A stretch of DNA of 64,000 nt from Halalkalicoccus paucihalophilus (GCF_001593955.1 NZ_LTAZ01000003.1:225887-289886); one strand, 5' to 3'; shown: positions 26,123 to 36,328, counted from the first letter of the stretch. Notes: generated by a model not told the origin, from the sequence alone. Translations and numbers: made by a program.

Positions 26123-28078
26123 TCAGTCGCCGCCGATCAGCCCCTTCATGACGAACCTCTCGACCGCGTCCGTGACGGGCAGCTCGCGCAGATCGCCCTC
26201 GGCGTCGCGATAATCGTAGGCCGCATCGTCGGGCTCGAAGCCGCCGAACACCCGGATCCGGTGCTCCCTGCCGGCCGGCGCGAACGACTGCCACCCCGCG
26301 CGGTCGAACGCGACTTCCACCTCCTCGCCGTCGCGCTCGACCCGTCGTGCGGGGTAGCGCTCGACCTCCCGGTTCAGCGCGTAGAAGCTCCCCTCGTGGA
26401 TCGATTCGGCCCGATCCGGCACCTCGAACCGGACGACCAAGTCGTCGTCGACCAGCGAGACGTCCGTCGACTCGCCGACGTCGGCGTCGACCCGGAGGAT
26501 GCGCTCTTCGATCCGCGGGGCGACGCGGCCGCGGTTCTCGACGTACTCCATGACGGCGGGACCGAGTCCCGCGTCGGTTTCTCTCAGGACCTCGTTGTCC
26601 CGGAACGACTCGTAGCCCAGCGCCGTCTCCTTGACGTAACCCGTCGTCCCGACGGTGTAGAGCCCCTCGGGGTCGAGTTCCTCGCCCGCGACGTAGACCT
26701 CGCCGACCGAGGGCTCGTCGTGGCCGCTCCACTCGTAGCTCAGCCCGCCGACCTGCTGGCGCTGGCGCGCGCCGAAGGGGTCCTCGGGGAGGTAGTCGAT
26801 CCGTCCCTCCAGCGCCTCACGTATCTGCTGGCCGGTCGCCTCGAAGGCCATCAGCGTGTCGGTAAACGGCATGACCTGCAGGACGTCCCTCGTCGTGAGC
26901 GTGCCCGGGCCGTAGGTGTTGTCGGTGCGGATCCGACCGGCGGTCTGGAGGGCGATCTCGGCGTCGACGGTCTCGCGGATCGCGTCGGTGATGAGGTTGC
27001 CCAGTCGGCTCTCGCGGCCGTTGGTGACGGTTCCGTCGGCGTCGAGTTCGACCGCCGTCTCGCCGACCTCCCGCGAGAGTCGCTCGTGGAGGTCCGCGTA
27101 CTGGACGCGCATCCGGGCGTCGAACGCCGGATCGGGCTCGACCGTCTCGTCGAGGTCGATGCGCTTCCACTCGACGAGTTCGCCCGCCGAATCCAACGTC
27201 ATCACGCCCAGATGGGCGTAGGCGTAGCCGATCTCGCTGATGACGGTTCCCTCGTGGACCTCGGCCTCGTCGAACGTGATGTGCGAGTGCGAGCCGAAGA
27301 TGGCGTCGAGCCCGTCGACGGCCTCCGCGATCTCGTAGTGGGTGTCGTGGGCGACGTGGGAGGCCAGCACGATCACGTCCGCGCCCTCCGCTTCGAGGGT
27401 CTCGACCATCTCCCGTGAGACCTCGACGGGGTCGCCGGCCTCGTAGGCCTCGGGGTAGTCCGTGATGTTGTGAAATCCCCTGACGACGACGTTGAACACC
27501 CCCAGTGTGAGGTCGCCGATCTCGATGGTCCGCCAGCGCTCGGTCCCCGGGATGGGATCGCCCTCCTGGGTCGAGAGCGCGGAGTTGATCCACGGGAACT
27601 CGCTGGACTCGAAGCGCTCGGTCGCGGTCTCGACGCCGTAGTCGAAGTCGTGGTTGCCCACGCCCGCAGCGGCGATGTCGAGTTCGTTCATGAACGCCAC
27701 GTTGTGGGTCCCCTTCGTGAAAAACGAGATCGGCGAGGAGCCAAGTTCGTCGCCGCTCGTGAGGAAGACGGCGTCGTCGTGGGCGGCGAGCTGTTCGTCT
27801 ATCACCGTTCGGTACCGGGCGATGTTGGGCCCGTCAAGCGGGCCGATGCCGCTGTGGGTGTGCAGGTCGTGGACGATGGTCACGGTATCGCCCTCTGTTT
27901 CCGCCTCCGACTGCGCACCGGCCCGGCCCGCAAGCGCCGTCCCCGCGAGGCCGGCGGCCGACGCGGCGAGCATCGTCCGTCGCGTGGTCCGCCCGCGCTT
28001 GCGAACCGTACTGCGCTCGCGGGCGGGCTCGCCGCGCCGTCGCGCCTCGCCGTGGCCCCGCCCACAGTCGTCTGTCAT
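26123..28078 (-). CDS. Exported 5'-nucleotidase / metallophosphoesterase (UshA-like)
   Basis: A 651 aa secreted phosphohydrolase. A twin-arginine signal lies at about residues 33-56 (TRRTMLAASAAGLAGTALAGRAGA). The metallophosphoesterase domain has HDLHTH at 70-75, TSGDELG, and GNHDFDYG, which carry the two-metal site. The C-terminal domain resembles the 5'-nucleotidase substrate-binding domain (NLITDAIRETV; GPGTLTTRDVLQVMPF). It probably recovers phosphate or nucleosides from nucleotides outside the cell. The N-terminal 30 residues before the RR pair are long and arginine-rich. Its start is 45 nt past the pheA stop; pheA is on the same strand. Confidence 0.9.
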   Translation of the reverse strand: MTDDCGRGHGEARRRGEPARERSTVRKRGRTTRRTMLAASAAGLAGTALAGRAGAQSEAETEGDTVTIVHDLHTHSGIGPLDGPNIARYRTVIDEQLAAHDDAVFLTSGDELGSSPISFFTKGTHNVAFMNELDIAAAGVGNHDFDYGVETATERFESSEFPWINSALSTQEGDPIPGTERWRTIEIGDLTLGVFNVVVRGFHNITDYPEAYEAGDPVEVSREMVETLEAEGADVIVLASHVAHDTHYEIAEAVDGLDAIFGSHSHITFDEAEVHEGTVISEIGYAYAHLGVMTLDSAGELVEWKRIDLDETVEPDPAFDARMRVQYADLHERLSREVGETAVELDADGTVTNGRESRLGNLITDAIRETVDAEIALQTAGRIRTDNTYGPGTLTTRDVLQVMPFTDTLMAFEATGQQIREALEGRIDYLPEDPFGARQRQQVGGLSYEWSGHDEPSVGEVYVAGEELDPEGLYTVGTTGYVKETALGYESFRDNEVLRETDAGLGPAVMEYVENRGRVAPRIEERILRVDADVGESTDVSLVDDDLVVRFEVPDRAESIHEGSFYALNREVERYPARRVERDGEEVEVAFDRAGWQSFAPAGREHRIRVFGGFEPDDAAYDYRDAEGDLRELPVTDAVERFVMKGLIGGD

Positions 28079-28123
28079 CGTCCTCGGATTCGGGTGCGAG
28101 CCACTAGTAGTTCCCGGCCGAGT

Positions 28124-28936
28124 TCAGTACAGGACGTGTTCGGTGTCGTACGAGCCGAGCCAGCGCACCCACCCCTTGCGCGCGATCGATTCGACGCGCT
28201 CGAAGGCCCGCTCGGTGCGCCCCTCGTACATGCCGGCCTCACAATCGATATGAAAGAGGTAGTCCCCGAGGCGCTCGCCGCTGGGGCGCGATTCGATCCG
28301 CGAGAGATTGATGTCCTCGTCGGCGAAGGCCTCCAGCAGTTCCAGGAGGAGTCCGGGGTAGTTCTCGCTCGGGTAGACGACGAAGGAGGACTTCCCGCCG
28401 GCTTTCGAGCGCTCGTCGGTGGGTGCGACGACGAGAAAGCGCGTCGCGTTCGAGTCCCGATCCTGAATGTCTTCGGCGAGGATCCGCAACTCGGTGCCGT
28501 TGCTCGCGTTGTCCGGGTGGCCGATCGCCGCCACTGAGGGGTCCTCGCGGGCGAGTTCGACCCCGCGGGCGGTGCTCGCGACCGGTTCGAGGTCGACGTC
28601 GGGGTACTCCGCCTCGAGGAACTCCCGACACTGCGCGAGCGCCTGCGAGTGGCTCGCGACGGTGACAAACTCCCCGCTTTGGGCGAGCAGCGCGTGGCGG
28701 ATCGGCGTGACGATCTCCCTGACGACGCCTATTTCGAACTCCGCGAGCGCGTCGAGGCTCTCGGTGACGCTGCCCTCGATGCTGTTCTCGATAGGGATCA
28801 CGCCCCGATCCGCGCTCGTGGTCGCGACCGCCTCGACGATCCCCGTGACCGATTCGCGGAAGTCGACGTCCTCGGCGACGGCGCTCGCCGCCCGGTGTGA
28901 GTAGGTTCCGGCCGGCCCCAGCGTGACTGCTCTCAT
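28124..28936 (-). CDS. pheA: Prephenate dehydratase
   Basis: Converts prephenate to phenylpyruvate in phenylalanine synthesis; 270 aa, a monofunctional enzyme without chorismate mutase. The N-terminal catalytic domain has LGPAGTYSHRAA, the active-site Thr region NATRFLVV, and VIPIENSIEGSV. The C-terminal ACT domain, starting about residue 180, contains GLLLELLEAFADEDINLSRIESRP and is the likely site of feedback inhibition by phenylalanine. The start at 28936 (MRAVTLGPAG) is where the family begins; the longer frame upstream overlaps the divergent gene's 5' region. It is divergent from the binding protein at 29034. Confidence 0.95.
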   Translation of the reverse strand: MRAVTLGPAGTYSHRAASAVAEDVDFRESVTGIVEAVATTSADRGVIPIENSIEGSVTESLDALAEFEIGVVREIVTPIRHALLAQSGEFVTVASHSQALAQCREFLEAEYPDVDLEPVASTARGVELAREDPSVAAIGHPDNASNGTELRILAEDIQDRDSNATRFLVVAPTDERSKAGGKSSFVVYPSENYPGLLLELLEAFADEDINLSRIESRPSGERLGDYLFHIDCEAGMYEGRTERAFERVESIARKGWVRWLGSYDTEHVLY

Positions 28937-29033
28937 GGGGCGCGGTTTCGCGCTCATGGGCAAAAGGCCTCGGGTGCGAGCGTGGATCCGGTGGATCCGA
29001 GTACTTACGGTCCCCGATCGGGTGGGTCGTACC

Positions 29034-30998
29034 ATGGCGGAGTTCACCGACGTGACGCGCCGATCCCTCCTGCGGGCGACGGGGGCGGGGCTGGCGCTCT
29101 CGGTTGCGGGCTGTCTCAGCGGCGACGAGGGCGAGACCCCGCCGGGCGACACCGACCCCGAGTCGATCGAGCGCGGCGGTCGATTCACCGTCGGTCTGTC
29201 CGACGACCTCGGGGCGCTGAACGTGCTGACCGCGAGTTCGGCCCCCACGAACGCGCTGCTCGACCTCCTCTATCAGCCGGGCGTTCTCGTCGACCCCGAC
29301 GGTTTCGAGGCGATGCCGTGGGTCTTTCCCGACTGGGACGCCCGGGAGACGACCGATGGGATGGAGGTCCGCTTCAGCGTCCGCGAGGACCTCCGGTGGA
29401 CCGACGGCGAGCCCCTGACCGTCGAGGACGTCCGTTTCACCTACGAGTACTACGTGGACCGGGGACCGGGGCGCGTTCGATCCGTGGTCGACCCCATCGA
29501 GTCGATCGGGGAGGCCACGGGCGAGTACGACCTCGCGCTGTCGCTCGACCGGGTTGTCGGGACCTACGCGAGCGAACAGCTCTCGTTGCGGTTGTTGCCC
29601 CAACACGTCTGGCGCGACGTCGACGATCACACCGCCCACGACCCCGAGGCACCCGTCGGACTCGGACCGGGCCGCGTCGTCTCCGGCGACCGCGAAACCG
29701 GTTTCGAACTCTCGCTCGTGGACGACTGGCCGCTCACCCGACAGGACTGGATCGAGGACCACCCCCTGTTCATCCACGGCGGCCCCTTCCTCGACTCACT
29801 GGAAGTCCGCCTTCTCGCCAACCGGGACGCGCTCCACCGCGAACTCCTCGGGGGCGGGATCGACGCGATGGACGACGGCGGGTTCGACCCCGCCCAAGCG
29901 CCGGCGATCGACGAGCGGGAGGGACTGGGGCTGATCGACGGCCACGACGACGGCTACAGCCACTACACGATCAACATGCGGGTCCCCCCGCTCGACGACC
30001 GGGCGTTCAGACAGGCCCTGAGCATGGCGATGGATCGCCGCCGGTGGGTCGAGGGGATGATGCGGGGCTACGCGATCCCCGGCAGCGTCGTCGTGCCGCC
30101 GGGGTTCGAGCACCTCCGTCCGGAGGCGAGCGCCGGCGAACCCATCCAGGGCTCGCCCGACGAGGGCGCCCACCCGGCCCTGGAGGCGCTGTGGTTCCGC
30201 GAGGAGGAAGACGGCGACCTCGACGTCGCGGCGGTCCGCGACTTCCTCGAATCGGGCTCGATCGTCTCGGGTGCGGCGGGAACCTACGCCGGTCGCGAGT
30301 ATCCCGGGAGCCTGACGGGAATCGACGTGGCCGACCGGACCGGGGCGACCTACGACTACGGGTTCGGCGCGGTCCGGTCGAGCGTGCTCGAGGAGGCCGG
30401 GATCGACCGGGAGCTCTACGTCGACGGGCGGACCGTCGAGGAGCTGAACGGGGGGCCGATTACGATGCTCAGCGTCCCCCCGGACGCGAATCCGCGGGCG
30501 GTCGAGTTCACCCAGGAGTACGTCCGGAACGTCCGTCTGCTGGGGATCCCGATCGAACTGGAGGTCGCCACCGCGAACTCGATCGCCGACCGGGCGTATC
30601 TCGAGGCCGACTTCGATATCTACCCCGGGGAGTGGGCCGGCCTCTCGGCGGACGGGGTCTCCTCTCTCTACGACCTGTTTCACAGCGACAACGCCCACGC
30701 CGAGGACTCGACGTTCGATACCTTCGGGTACAACGCCGCAGGCTACGGGCTCGCGGGCCTGCCGGGGGCCGACCGCGCCATCGAGGAGGCCCGCGGCGAA
30801 CTCGATCCGACACGGCGTGCCGAACTCGTCCGCGAGGTCGCAGAACGGATCTACCTCGACGCGCCGACGCTCGTTCGCTCCTATCGCTGGCCCCAGTGGC
30901 CGGTCAACACCGCCGACTTCGCGGGCTTTCTGCCCTCGATTCCCGGCCTCGGCAGTTCGAACCTCTGGATGCAGGCGCTCACCGTCCACCGGCGCTGA
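29034..30998 (+). CDS. Solute-binding lipoprotein, peptide/nickel ABC type
   Basis: A 654 aa extracellular binding protein of family 5 (DppA/OppA). A twin-arginine lipoprotein signal (TRRSLLRATGAGLALSVAGC) is followed by an acidic linker. The body contains the family block LRWTDGEPLTVEDVRFTYEYYVD and the later DRAFRQALSMAMDRRRWVEGMM. A TATA-like GTACTTACGG at 29001-29010 is about 28 nt before the ATG, so this start is preferred over upstream in-frame codons. No permease or ATPase genes adjoin it. It may work with a transporter encoded elsewhere; ligand unknown. Confidence 0.9.
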   Translation: MAEFTDVTRRSLLRATGAGLALSVAGCLSGDEGETPPGDTDPESIERGGRFTVGLSDDLGALNVLTASSAPTNALLDLLYQPGVLVDPDGFEAMPWVFPDWDARETTDGMEVRFSVREDLRWTDGEPLTVEDVRFTYEYYVDRGPGRVRSVVDPIESIGEATGEYDLALSLDRVVGTYASEQLSLRLLPQHVWRDVDDHTAHDPEAPVGLGPGRVVSGDRETGFELSLVDDWPLTRQDWIEDHPLFIHGGPFLDSLEVRLLANRDALHRELLGGGIDAMDDGGFDPAQAPAIDEREGLGLIDGHDDGYSHYTINMRVPPLDDRAFRQALSMAMDRRRWVEGMMRGYAIPGSVVVPPGFEHLRPEASAGEPIQGSPDEGAHPALEALWFREEEDGDLDVAAVRDFLESGSIVSGAAGTYAGREYPGSLTGIDVADRTGATYDYGFGAVRSSVLEEAGIDRELYVDGRTVEELNGGPITMLSVPPDANPRAVEFTQEYVRNVRLLGIPIELEVATANSIADRAYLEADFDIYPGEWAGLSADGVSSLYDLFHSDNAHAEDSTFDTFGYNAAGYGLAGLPGADRAIEEARGELDPTRRAELVREVAERIYLDAPTLVRSYRWPQWPVNTADFAGFLPSIPGLGSSNLWMQALTVHRR

Positions 30999-31037
30999 CC
31001 ACCCTTCCCACACCGTCTCGGCTCTCGCTTCAGAGCT

Positions 31038-32462
31038 TCAGCGGTTCAGCGTGTGGATCGCGTGGCCCAGCGCGTTCTCGGCGGCCTCGTGGACCGCCTC
31101 CGAGAGCGTCGGGTGGGTGTGGATCGTCGCCGCCACGTCCTCGAGGGTCGCGCCGAGTTCGATCGCGAGGCCGACCTCCGCGATCAACTCGGAGGCCTCG
31201 GGGCCGACGATCTGCCCGCCCAGCAGAAAGCCGCTCTCCGAATCGGCGACGATCCGGACGAACCCGTCGGTGTGGCCGGTGGTGAGCGCCCGCCCGCTGG
31301 CGCGAAACGGCATCTGGCCGACCGCGGGTTCGAAGCCCGCTTCTTCGGCTTCGGTCTCGGTCATTCCCACCGTTCCTATCTCGGGCTCGGTAAAGACGGC
31401 CGCGGGGACCGCTTGGTAGTCCAGCGCGCTCGGCTCGCCCGCGATGACCTCCGCGGCGACCTGTCCCTCTTTCATTCCCTTGTGGGCGAGCATCGGCTCG
31501 CCGGCGACATCGCCGACTGCGAAGACATGCTCCAGGTCCGTCCGTGCGCGGTCGTCGGTCGCGAGGAAGCCGCCCTCGTCGGGCTCTATTCCTACTGCCT
31601 CCAGATTGAGGGTGTCCGTCACCGGCTGGCGGCCGACGGCCACGAGCGCCTTCTCGCAGGCGTAGCTCGCCTCCTCACCGTCCTCGGTCTCCGTGGTGAC
31701 GCTCATCCCATCCCCCGTCTCCTCCCACCCGCTCGCGGCCTCGCCGAGGCGGATCTCCACGCCGAGGTCCTCCATGTTGTCGACGACGGGTTTCGCGAGG
31801 TCGTCGGCGTAGCCCGTCAGCGCCTCCTCGAGCATCTCGACGACCGTCACGTCGGTGCCGAGTTTCGCGAAGACGCCCGCCAGTTCCATCCCGATGTAGC
31901 CCGCGCCGATGATCACCAGCGAGTCGGGGACCGACTCGAGCGCGAGGGCGTCACGGGAGCTCAGGATCCGCTCGCCGTCGAACTCGAAGCCGGGGATCTC
32001 GATCGGTCTCGAACCCGTCGCGACGACCGCGTGTTCGAACTCGATCGATTCCGAGCCCTGCCCGTCGCCGCCGTGGGCGACCCTCGCTCTGTTCTCGCCG
32101 TCGAACTCCGCACGCCCTTCGACGAGGTTCACGCCGTTGGCTTTACAGAGCTTCTCGACGCCGCCCGTGAGCTGGGAGACGACGCCGTCTTTCCACTCCA
32201 TCATCCCGCCCATGTCGATGGCGGGGTCGGCGTGGATGCCCATCCCCTCTGCGTTTCCGGCCTCGTGGGCGACCCCCGTTGCCGTGATGAGCGCCTTCGA
32301 GGGGATGCAGCCGTGGTTCAGACAGGTCCCTCCATACGATTCCTTCTCGACGAGGGTCACGTCCAGATCGAGCTGTCCCGCCCGAATGGCGGCCACGTAC
32401 CCGCCCGGTCCTGCGCCGATCACCAGTACGTCCGTGCCAGTTGCGATGTCTCCGACGACCAT
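31038..32462 (-). CDS. lpdA: Dihydrolipoyl dehydrogenase (E3)
   Basis: FAD enzyme that reoxidises dihydrolipoyl groups of 2-oxoacid dehydrogenase E2 with NAD; 474 aa. FAD-binding GAGPGGYVAAI lies near the N-terminus, and the redox disulfide is Cys47/Cys52 in GGTCLNHGCIPSKAL. The NAD-binding motif is GAGYIGMELAGVFAKLG, and the C-terminal catalytic His-Glu pair lies in HTHPTLSEAVHEA. It is the last gene of the E1alpha-E1beta-E2-E3 operon, starting 2 nt after the E2 stop. Confidence 0.97.
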   Translation of the reverse strand: MVVGDIATGTDVLVIGAGPGGYVAAIRAGQLDLDVTLVEKESYGGTCLNHGCIPSKALITATGVAHEAGNAEGMGIHADPAIDMGGMMEWKDGVVSQLTGGVEKLCKANGVNLVEGRAEFDGENRARVAHGGDGQGSESIEFEHAVVATGSRPIEIPGFEFDGERILSSRDALALESVPDSLVIIGAGYIGMELAGVFAKLGTDVTVVEMLEEALTGYADDLAKPVVDNMEDLGVEIRLGEAASGWEETGDGMSVTTETEDGEEASYACEKALVAVGRQPVTDTLNLEAVGIEPDEGGFLATDDRARTDLEHVFAVGDVAGEPMLAHKGMKEGQVAAEVIAGEPSALDYQAVPAAVFTEPEIGTVGMTETEAEEAGFEPAVGQMPFRASGRALTTGHTDGFVRIVADSESGFLLGGQIVGPEASELIAEVGLAIELGATLEDVAATIHTHPTLSEAVHEAAENALGHAIHTLNR

Positions 32463-32464
32463 TG

Positions 32465-34009
32465 TTATTCTAGTAGCAGCAGCGTTGGGTTCTCAAGGTA
32501 CTCTATCACGCGGTTCGCGAACGCCGCGGCCTCTGCGCCGTCGATCACCCGGTGATCGATCGACAGCGACAGCGGCAGGGTGTGGGCGGCCCGAACGTCG
32601 TTATCCTCGACCACCGGCCGTTCGGTCAGCTCGCCCAGCCCCAGGATTGCGACCTCGGGGTGGTTAATGATCGGGGTGGCGTATTCGCCGCCGATCGCCC
32701 CGAAGTTCGTGATCGTGAACGTCCCGCCCTGCATCTCCTCCCGGGTTATCGAGCGCTCGCGGGCCTTCTGAGCCAGTTCGTTCACTTCCGAGGCGAGTTG
32801 CAGGATCCCCTTCTCGTCGACGTTTCTCACCACCGGCACCATCAGTCCCGCGTCGGTGGCGACGGCGATCCCGACGTTGTAGTAGTGCTTGACGACGATC
32901 TCCTCGCTCTCTTCGTCGAGGGCGGCGTTCATCTCGGGGAACTCCTTCAGCGCCGCGACCAGCGCTTTCATCATGAACGGCATATATGTGAGCCGAACGC
33001 CCCGTTCCTCCGCGCGGGCTCTGAGGTCCGATCGCGTCTCGACCAGCCCCTCAACCTCGGCGGTGTCGTGGTGGGTGACGTGGGGCGCCGTGAACTTCGA
33101 GTTGGCCATCTGACGGCCGATCGTCCGGCGGATCCCCCGGTAGGGGACCCGTTCCTCGCGCTCTTCGGACCCGCTCGGCTCCTCGGCGGCGACCGCCTCG
33201 GCGTCGGCGGCTTGGGCCGCCCGTTGGGCTTCGGCGTATTCCCGGACCGCCTCGGGCGTGACGAAGGCCTCGCCGTCGCGCTCCTCGCTCGCGGGCACCC
33301 GGTTCAGGTCGACGCTCTCCTCCTCGGCGAGCCGTCGGGTCGCGGGCGCGGCCAGTGTCCGCTCGCGGTCGGCGGATTCGCGACCCGCCGTGCCGGACTG
33401 CGGGGCAGGCTCGCCGCCGGCGTCGCTTTCGCTCTCTCCCGTCCGCCGAGTCGCGGATTCGAGCCCCTCGTCGAGCTGTTTCGGTCCCTCAGTGCCTGTT
33501 TCGCCTTCTCCTTTCGCGGCCTCGCGCACGTCGCCCTCTGTGACTCGGCCGCTCGGGCCCGACCCGGGGACGCTCGCGATGTCGACGCCGAGTTCGCGGG
33601 CGAGGCGGCGGACGTTCGGCGGGGCGAAAGTCCGCCCTGCGGACGTTTCGACTGCTTCGCTCTTTCCGTCGCCGATGTCGGCGGGCTCCTCGCTGACCCG
33701 TTCCTGAGACTCGGTCGGTTCCTCGGTGTCGGCGCTCTCGGTCGTTCCTTCCTCCTCGCTTTCGTCCTCGCCCTCGACCGCGAAGGTGATAATCACGGTC
33801 CCCACGGGAACGACCTCGCCCTCGTCGGCGCGGATCTCCTTTACCGATCCGTTGACCGGCGAGGGCACTTCGACCACTGCTTTGTCGGTTTCGACCTCCG
33901 CGACGGGTTGATCTTCCGTGACCTCGTCGCCCCCCGAGACCAGCCACCGAACGATCTCTCCCTCCGCGACGCCCTCGCCCACGTCGGGCAGTTTGAACTC
34001 GCGGACCAT
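32465..34009 (-). CDS. 2-oxoacid dehydrogenase E2, dihydrolipoyl acyltransferase
   Basis: Core acyltransferase, 514 aa. The lipoyl domain is residues 1-78, with the lipoylated lysine Lys43 in ETDKAVVEVPSP. An acidic linker follows. A peripheral-subunit-binding domain lies at about 127-168 (APPNVRRLAREL...GPSGRVTEGDV). A second, divergent copy at about 219-262 lacks the GPSGR segment. The catalytic domain runs from about 286, with the active-site His in DHRVIDGAEA. The start at 34009 shares ATGA with the E1beta stop. Haloarchaea also carry ferredoxin-type enzymes for pyruvate, so the substrate may be another 2-oxoacid, such as a branched-chain one. Confidence 0.95.
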   Translation of the reverse strand: MVREFKLPDVGEGVAEGEIVRWLVSGGDEVTEDQPVAEVETDKAVVEVPSPVNGSVKEIRADEGEVVPVGTVIITFAVEGEDESEEEGTTESADTEEPTESQERVSEEPADIGDGKSEAVETSAGRTFAPPNVRRLARELGVDIASVPGSGPSGRVTEGDVREAAKGEGETGTEGPKQLDEGLESATRRTGESESDAGGEPAPQSGTAGRESADRERTLAAPATRRLAEEESVDLNRVPASEERDGEAFVTPEAVREYAEAQRAAQAADAEAVAAEEPSGSEEREERVPYRGIRRTIGRQMANSKFTAPHVTHHDTAEVEGLVETRSDLRARAEERGVRLTYMPFMMKALVAALKEFPEMNAALDEESEEIVVKHYYNVGIAVATDAGLMVPVVRNVDEKGILQLASEVNELAQKARERSITREEMQGGTFTITNFGAIGGEYATPIINHPEVAILGLGELTERPVVEDNDVRAAHTLPLSLSIDHRVIDGAEAAAFANRVIEYLENPTLLLLE

Positions 34010-34992
34010 CAGAACTCGACGGCCTCCCTGATGCCCTCCTCGATGCGGGTGGATTCGGGCAGATAGTAGTCCTCGAGTGCGTACAGGGGAAATGGCGTGT
34101 CGAACCCGGTGATGCGCTTGACGGGCGCCTCCTGATAGACCAACGCCTCCTCCTGGATCGTGGCGGTGATCTCCGCACCCAATCCCGCTGTCTTGGGCGC
34201 TTCGTGGACCACGGCCGCCCGTCCGGTCTTCTTGAAGGAGTCGACGATTGCATCCTCGTCGAGCGGCGAGAGCGTTCGGAGGTCGACCACCTCCACGTCG
34301 ATCTCTCCATCCAGGTTCTCCGCCGCGTCGAGGGTCGGACGGGTCATCGCGCCCCACGTGAACACCGAGACGTCCGAACCTTTACGCCGAACCGACGCCT
34401 CCCCCAGCGGAACCTCGTAGGACTCGTCGGGAACTTCCTCCCTGAACGCCCGGTAGATGAGTTTGGGTTCGAGAAAGACGACCGGGTCGGGGTCGCGGAT
34501 CGCGCTCGTGAGCAGGCCCTTCGTGTCGTACGGCGTGCTCGGTATCACGACCTTGAGACCGGGCTCGTGAACGTAGAAGGCCTCCTTCGACTCCGAGTGG
34601 TGCTCGGGCGCGCGGATCCCGCCGCCGTACGGTGCTCGAAGCACCATCGGGCAGGTGAACCGTCCGCGAGAGCGCGTCCGGAGTCGCCCCATATGCGAGA
34701 CGATCTGGTCGAACGCGGGGTACATAAAGCCCGAGAACTGGATCTCGGGGACGGGTTTCAGCCCGTAGGCAGCCATCCCGATCGCCGTGCCGACGATCCC
34801 CGATTCCGCGAGGGGGGTGTCGATCACGCGATCCTCGCCGAACTCGTCGAAGAGCCCTTCGGTTGCGCGGAAGACGCCGCCGTTCTTTCCGACGTCCTCG
34901 CCCATGACGAGCACGTCCTCGTCGGTTCGCATCTCTGCGGCCAGTCCGTCCCGTACCGCCTGTACCAGGGTCAGGTTCTGTGTCTCGCTCAT
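34009..34992 (-). CDS. 2-oxoacid dehydrogenase E1, beta subunit
   Basis: Part of the thiamine-diphosphate-dependent E1 that decarboxylates a 2-oxoacid and acylates the E2 lipoyl group; 327 aa. Family blocks: VLVMGEDVGKNGGVFRAT, DTPLAESGIVGTAIGMA with the catalytic Glu, and YGGGIRAPEHHSES. The C-terminal transketolase-like domain has VVDLRTLSPLDEDAIVDSFKKTGR. It starts immediately after the E1alpha stop and overlaps the E2 start by 1-4 nt, so subunits are probably made in fixed ratio. Confidence 0.95.
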   Translation of the reverse strand: MSETQNLTLVQAVRDGLAAEMRTDEDVLVMGEDVGKNGGVFRATEGLFDEFGEDRVIDTPLAESGIVGTAIGMAAYGLKPVPEIQFSGFMYPAFDQIVSHMGRLRTRSRGRFTCPMVLRAPYGGGIRAPEHHSESKEAFYVHEPGLKVVIPSTPYDTKGLLTSAIRDPDPVVFLEPKLIYRAFREEVPDESYEVPLGEASVRRKGSDVSVFTWGAMTRPTLDAAENLDGEIDVEVVDLRTLSPLDEDAIVDSFKKTGRAAVVHEAPKTAGLGAEITATIQEEALVYQEAPVKRITGFDTPFPLYALEDYYLPESTRIEEGIREAVEF

Positions 34993-36105
34993 TCAGTGGT
35001 CCTCCAACAGGGCCGCGTCGCCGTGTGTTTCGCGGATCGACCGGAACCACTCCAACTGCTCCTCCAGCCGTCCGGGCAGCTCCGCGTAGACGTCCGTGAA
35101 CATCTCTTCGGGATCGGGCCGCTCGACCGCCTCGGCGGCCTCGATTGCGTCTGCGACCTCCTCTCCGACTTCGGCCTCGATCGCCTCGATGCCCTCCGCG
35201 TCGAGATAGCCGTGTTCGAGGAGGAACGTCTCCAGTCGCGGAATTGGATCCTTCTTTTTCCACTGCTCGACCTCGCCCTCCTCGCGGTAGACCGAGGGGT
35301 CGTCGGCGGTGGTGTGTGCGCCGAAGCGGTACTGGACCGCCTCGATCAGGGTCGGCCTGCGTTCGCCCTCGCCGGGCGATTTCGCCTTCTCGACTGCGTC
35401 GCGGGTGACTTTGTACACCGCGAGCGGGTCCATCCCATCGACCTGGACGCCCTCGAAGCCGTAGGCGCTGGCCTTGACCGCCAGCGTCTCGCTTGCGGTC
35501 TGTCGTTCCCTCGGTACGGAGATCGCCCACTGGTTGTTATTGCAGAAGAAGACGTTGGGCGTGTCGAACACCCCCGCGAAGTTCAGTCCCTCGTGGAAGT
35601 CGCCCTCGCTCGTAGCCCCGTCCCCGAAGTAACAGATCGCGGCGGTGTCCTCGCCTTTGAGCTTCGCGGCCCACGCGTAGCCGACGGCGTGGGGGATCTG
35701 GGAGGCGATCGGAACTGCGACGGTGAATATGTTGGCCTCCTCGGGGATCGCGTTGCCGTCCTCGTGGCCCATCCAGTAGAGCAGGGTCCGCTCCAGCGAG
35801 AGGCCGCGAACGAGGCCGGCGCCGTGTTCCCGGTAGCTCGGAAACAGCCAGTCCTCCTCGTCGAGCGCGTGTGCGCTCGCGACCTGTGCGCCCTCCTGAC
35901 CCGATAACGGAGGATAGGTTCCCATTCGCCCCTGGCGCTGGAGGCTCACCGCCCGCTGGTCGAAATGGCGGGCCAGACGCATCTGGCGGTAGATCTCGAC
36001 GGCCTCCTCGTCGCCGATATCGGGCACCTCCGCGTCCTTGAGGACCGACCCGTCGTCGGCGAGGACCTGTACGCGCGTCTCAGGGTCGCGCTCTACCGTA
36101 CTCAT
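34993..36105 (-). CDS. 2-oxoacid dehydrogenase E1, alpha subunit
   Basis: Thiamine-diphosphate-binding subunit of E1, 370 aa. The TPP/Mg motif runs from [18 protein letters not shown] to NNQWAIS, and the phosphorylation-loop-like region has [15 protein letters not shown]. The N-terminal [19 protein letters not shown] block is typical. It is the first gene of the operon. A TATA-like ATCCTATAA near 36149-36157 on the minus strand would start transcription about 15 nt before the ATG. Substrate preference (pyruvate or branched-chain) cannot be decided from sequence. Confidence 0.95.
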   Translation of the reverse strand: MSTVERDPETRVQVLADDGSVLKDAEVPDIGDEEAVEIYRQMRLARHFDQRAVSLQRQGRMGTYPPLSGQEGAQVASAHALDEEDWLFPSYREHGAGLVRGLSLERTLLYWMGHEDGNAIPEEANIFTVAVPIASQIPHAVGYAWAAKLKGEDTAAICYFGDGATSEGDFHEGLNFAGVFDTPNVFFCNNNQWAISVPRERQTASETLAVKASAYGFEGVQVDGMDPLAVYKVTRDAVEKAKSPGEGERRPTLIEAVQYRFGAHTTADDPSVYREEGEVEQWKKKDPIPRLETFLLEHGYLDAEGIEAIEAEVGEEVADAIEAAEAVERPDPEEMFTDVYAELPGRLEEQLEWFRSIRETHGDAALLEDH

Positions 36106-36328
36106 GAATACACTCTCCGCAGCATGTCACAACCGTCTCCCGCTCGGGTTATAGGATTTTCGTAACGATCGTTCCCTGGTTTTATTTCTCCCGATACCGA
36201 TAGACGATACGTGTGTCAGACGGTGACTCACCGGTCGAATTCCGACCCGCCCCCGATAAAAGAACACGTTCGGTCGGATCCGACCGCTCTCGAATCCGAC
36301 CGCTATACGTTCGTGGGGAACCGCCCGC

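Noticed and set aside
26066..27418. Long open frame antisense to the 5'-nucleotidase
   Set aside because: No family motif and low-complexity composition; the minus-strand gene has a Tat signal and metal motifs.
34204..35907. Long open frame antisense to the E1 genes
   Set aside because: Mirror of well-supported E1alpha and E1beta frames.
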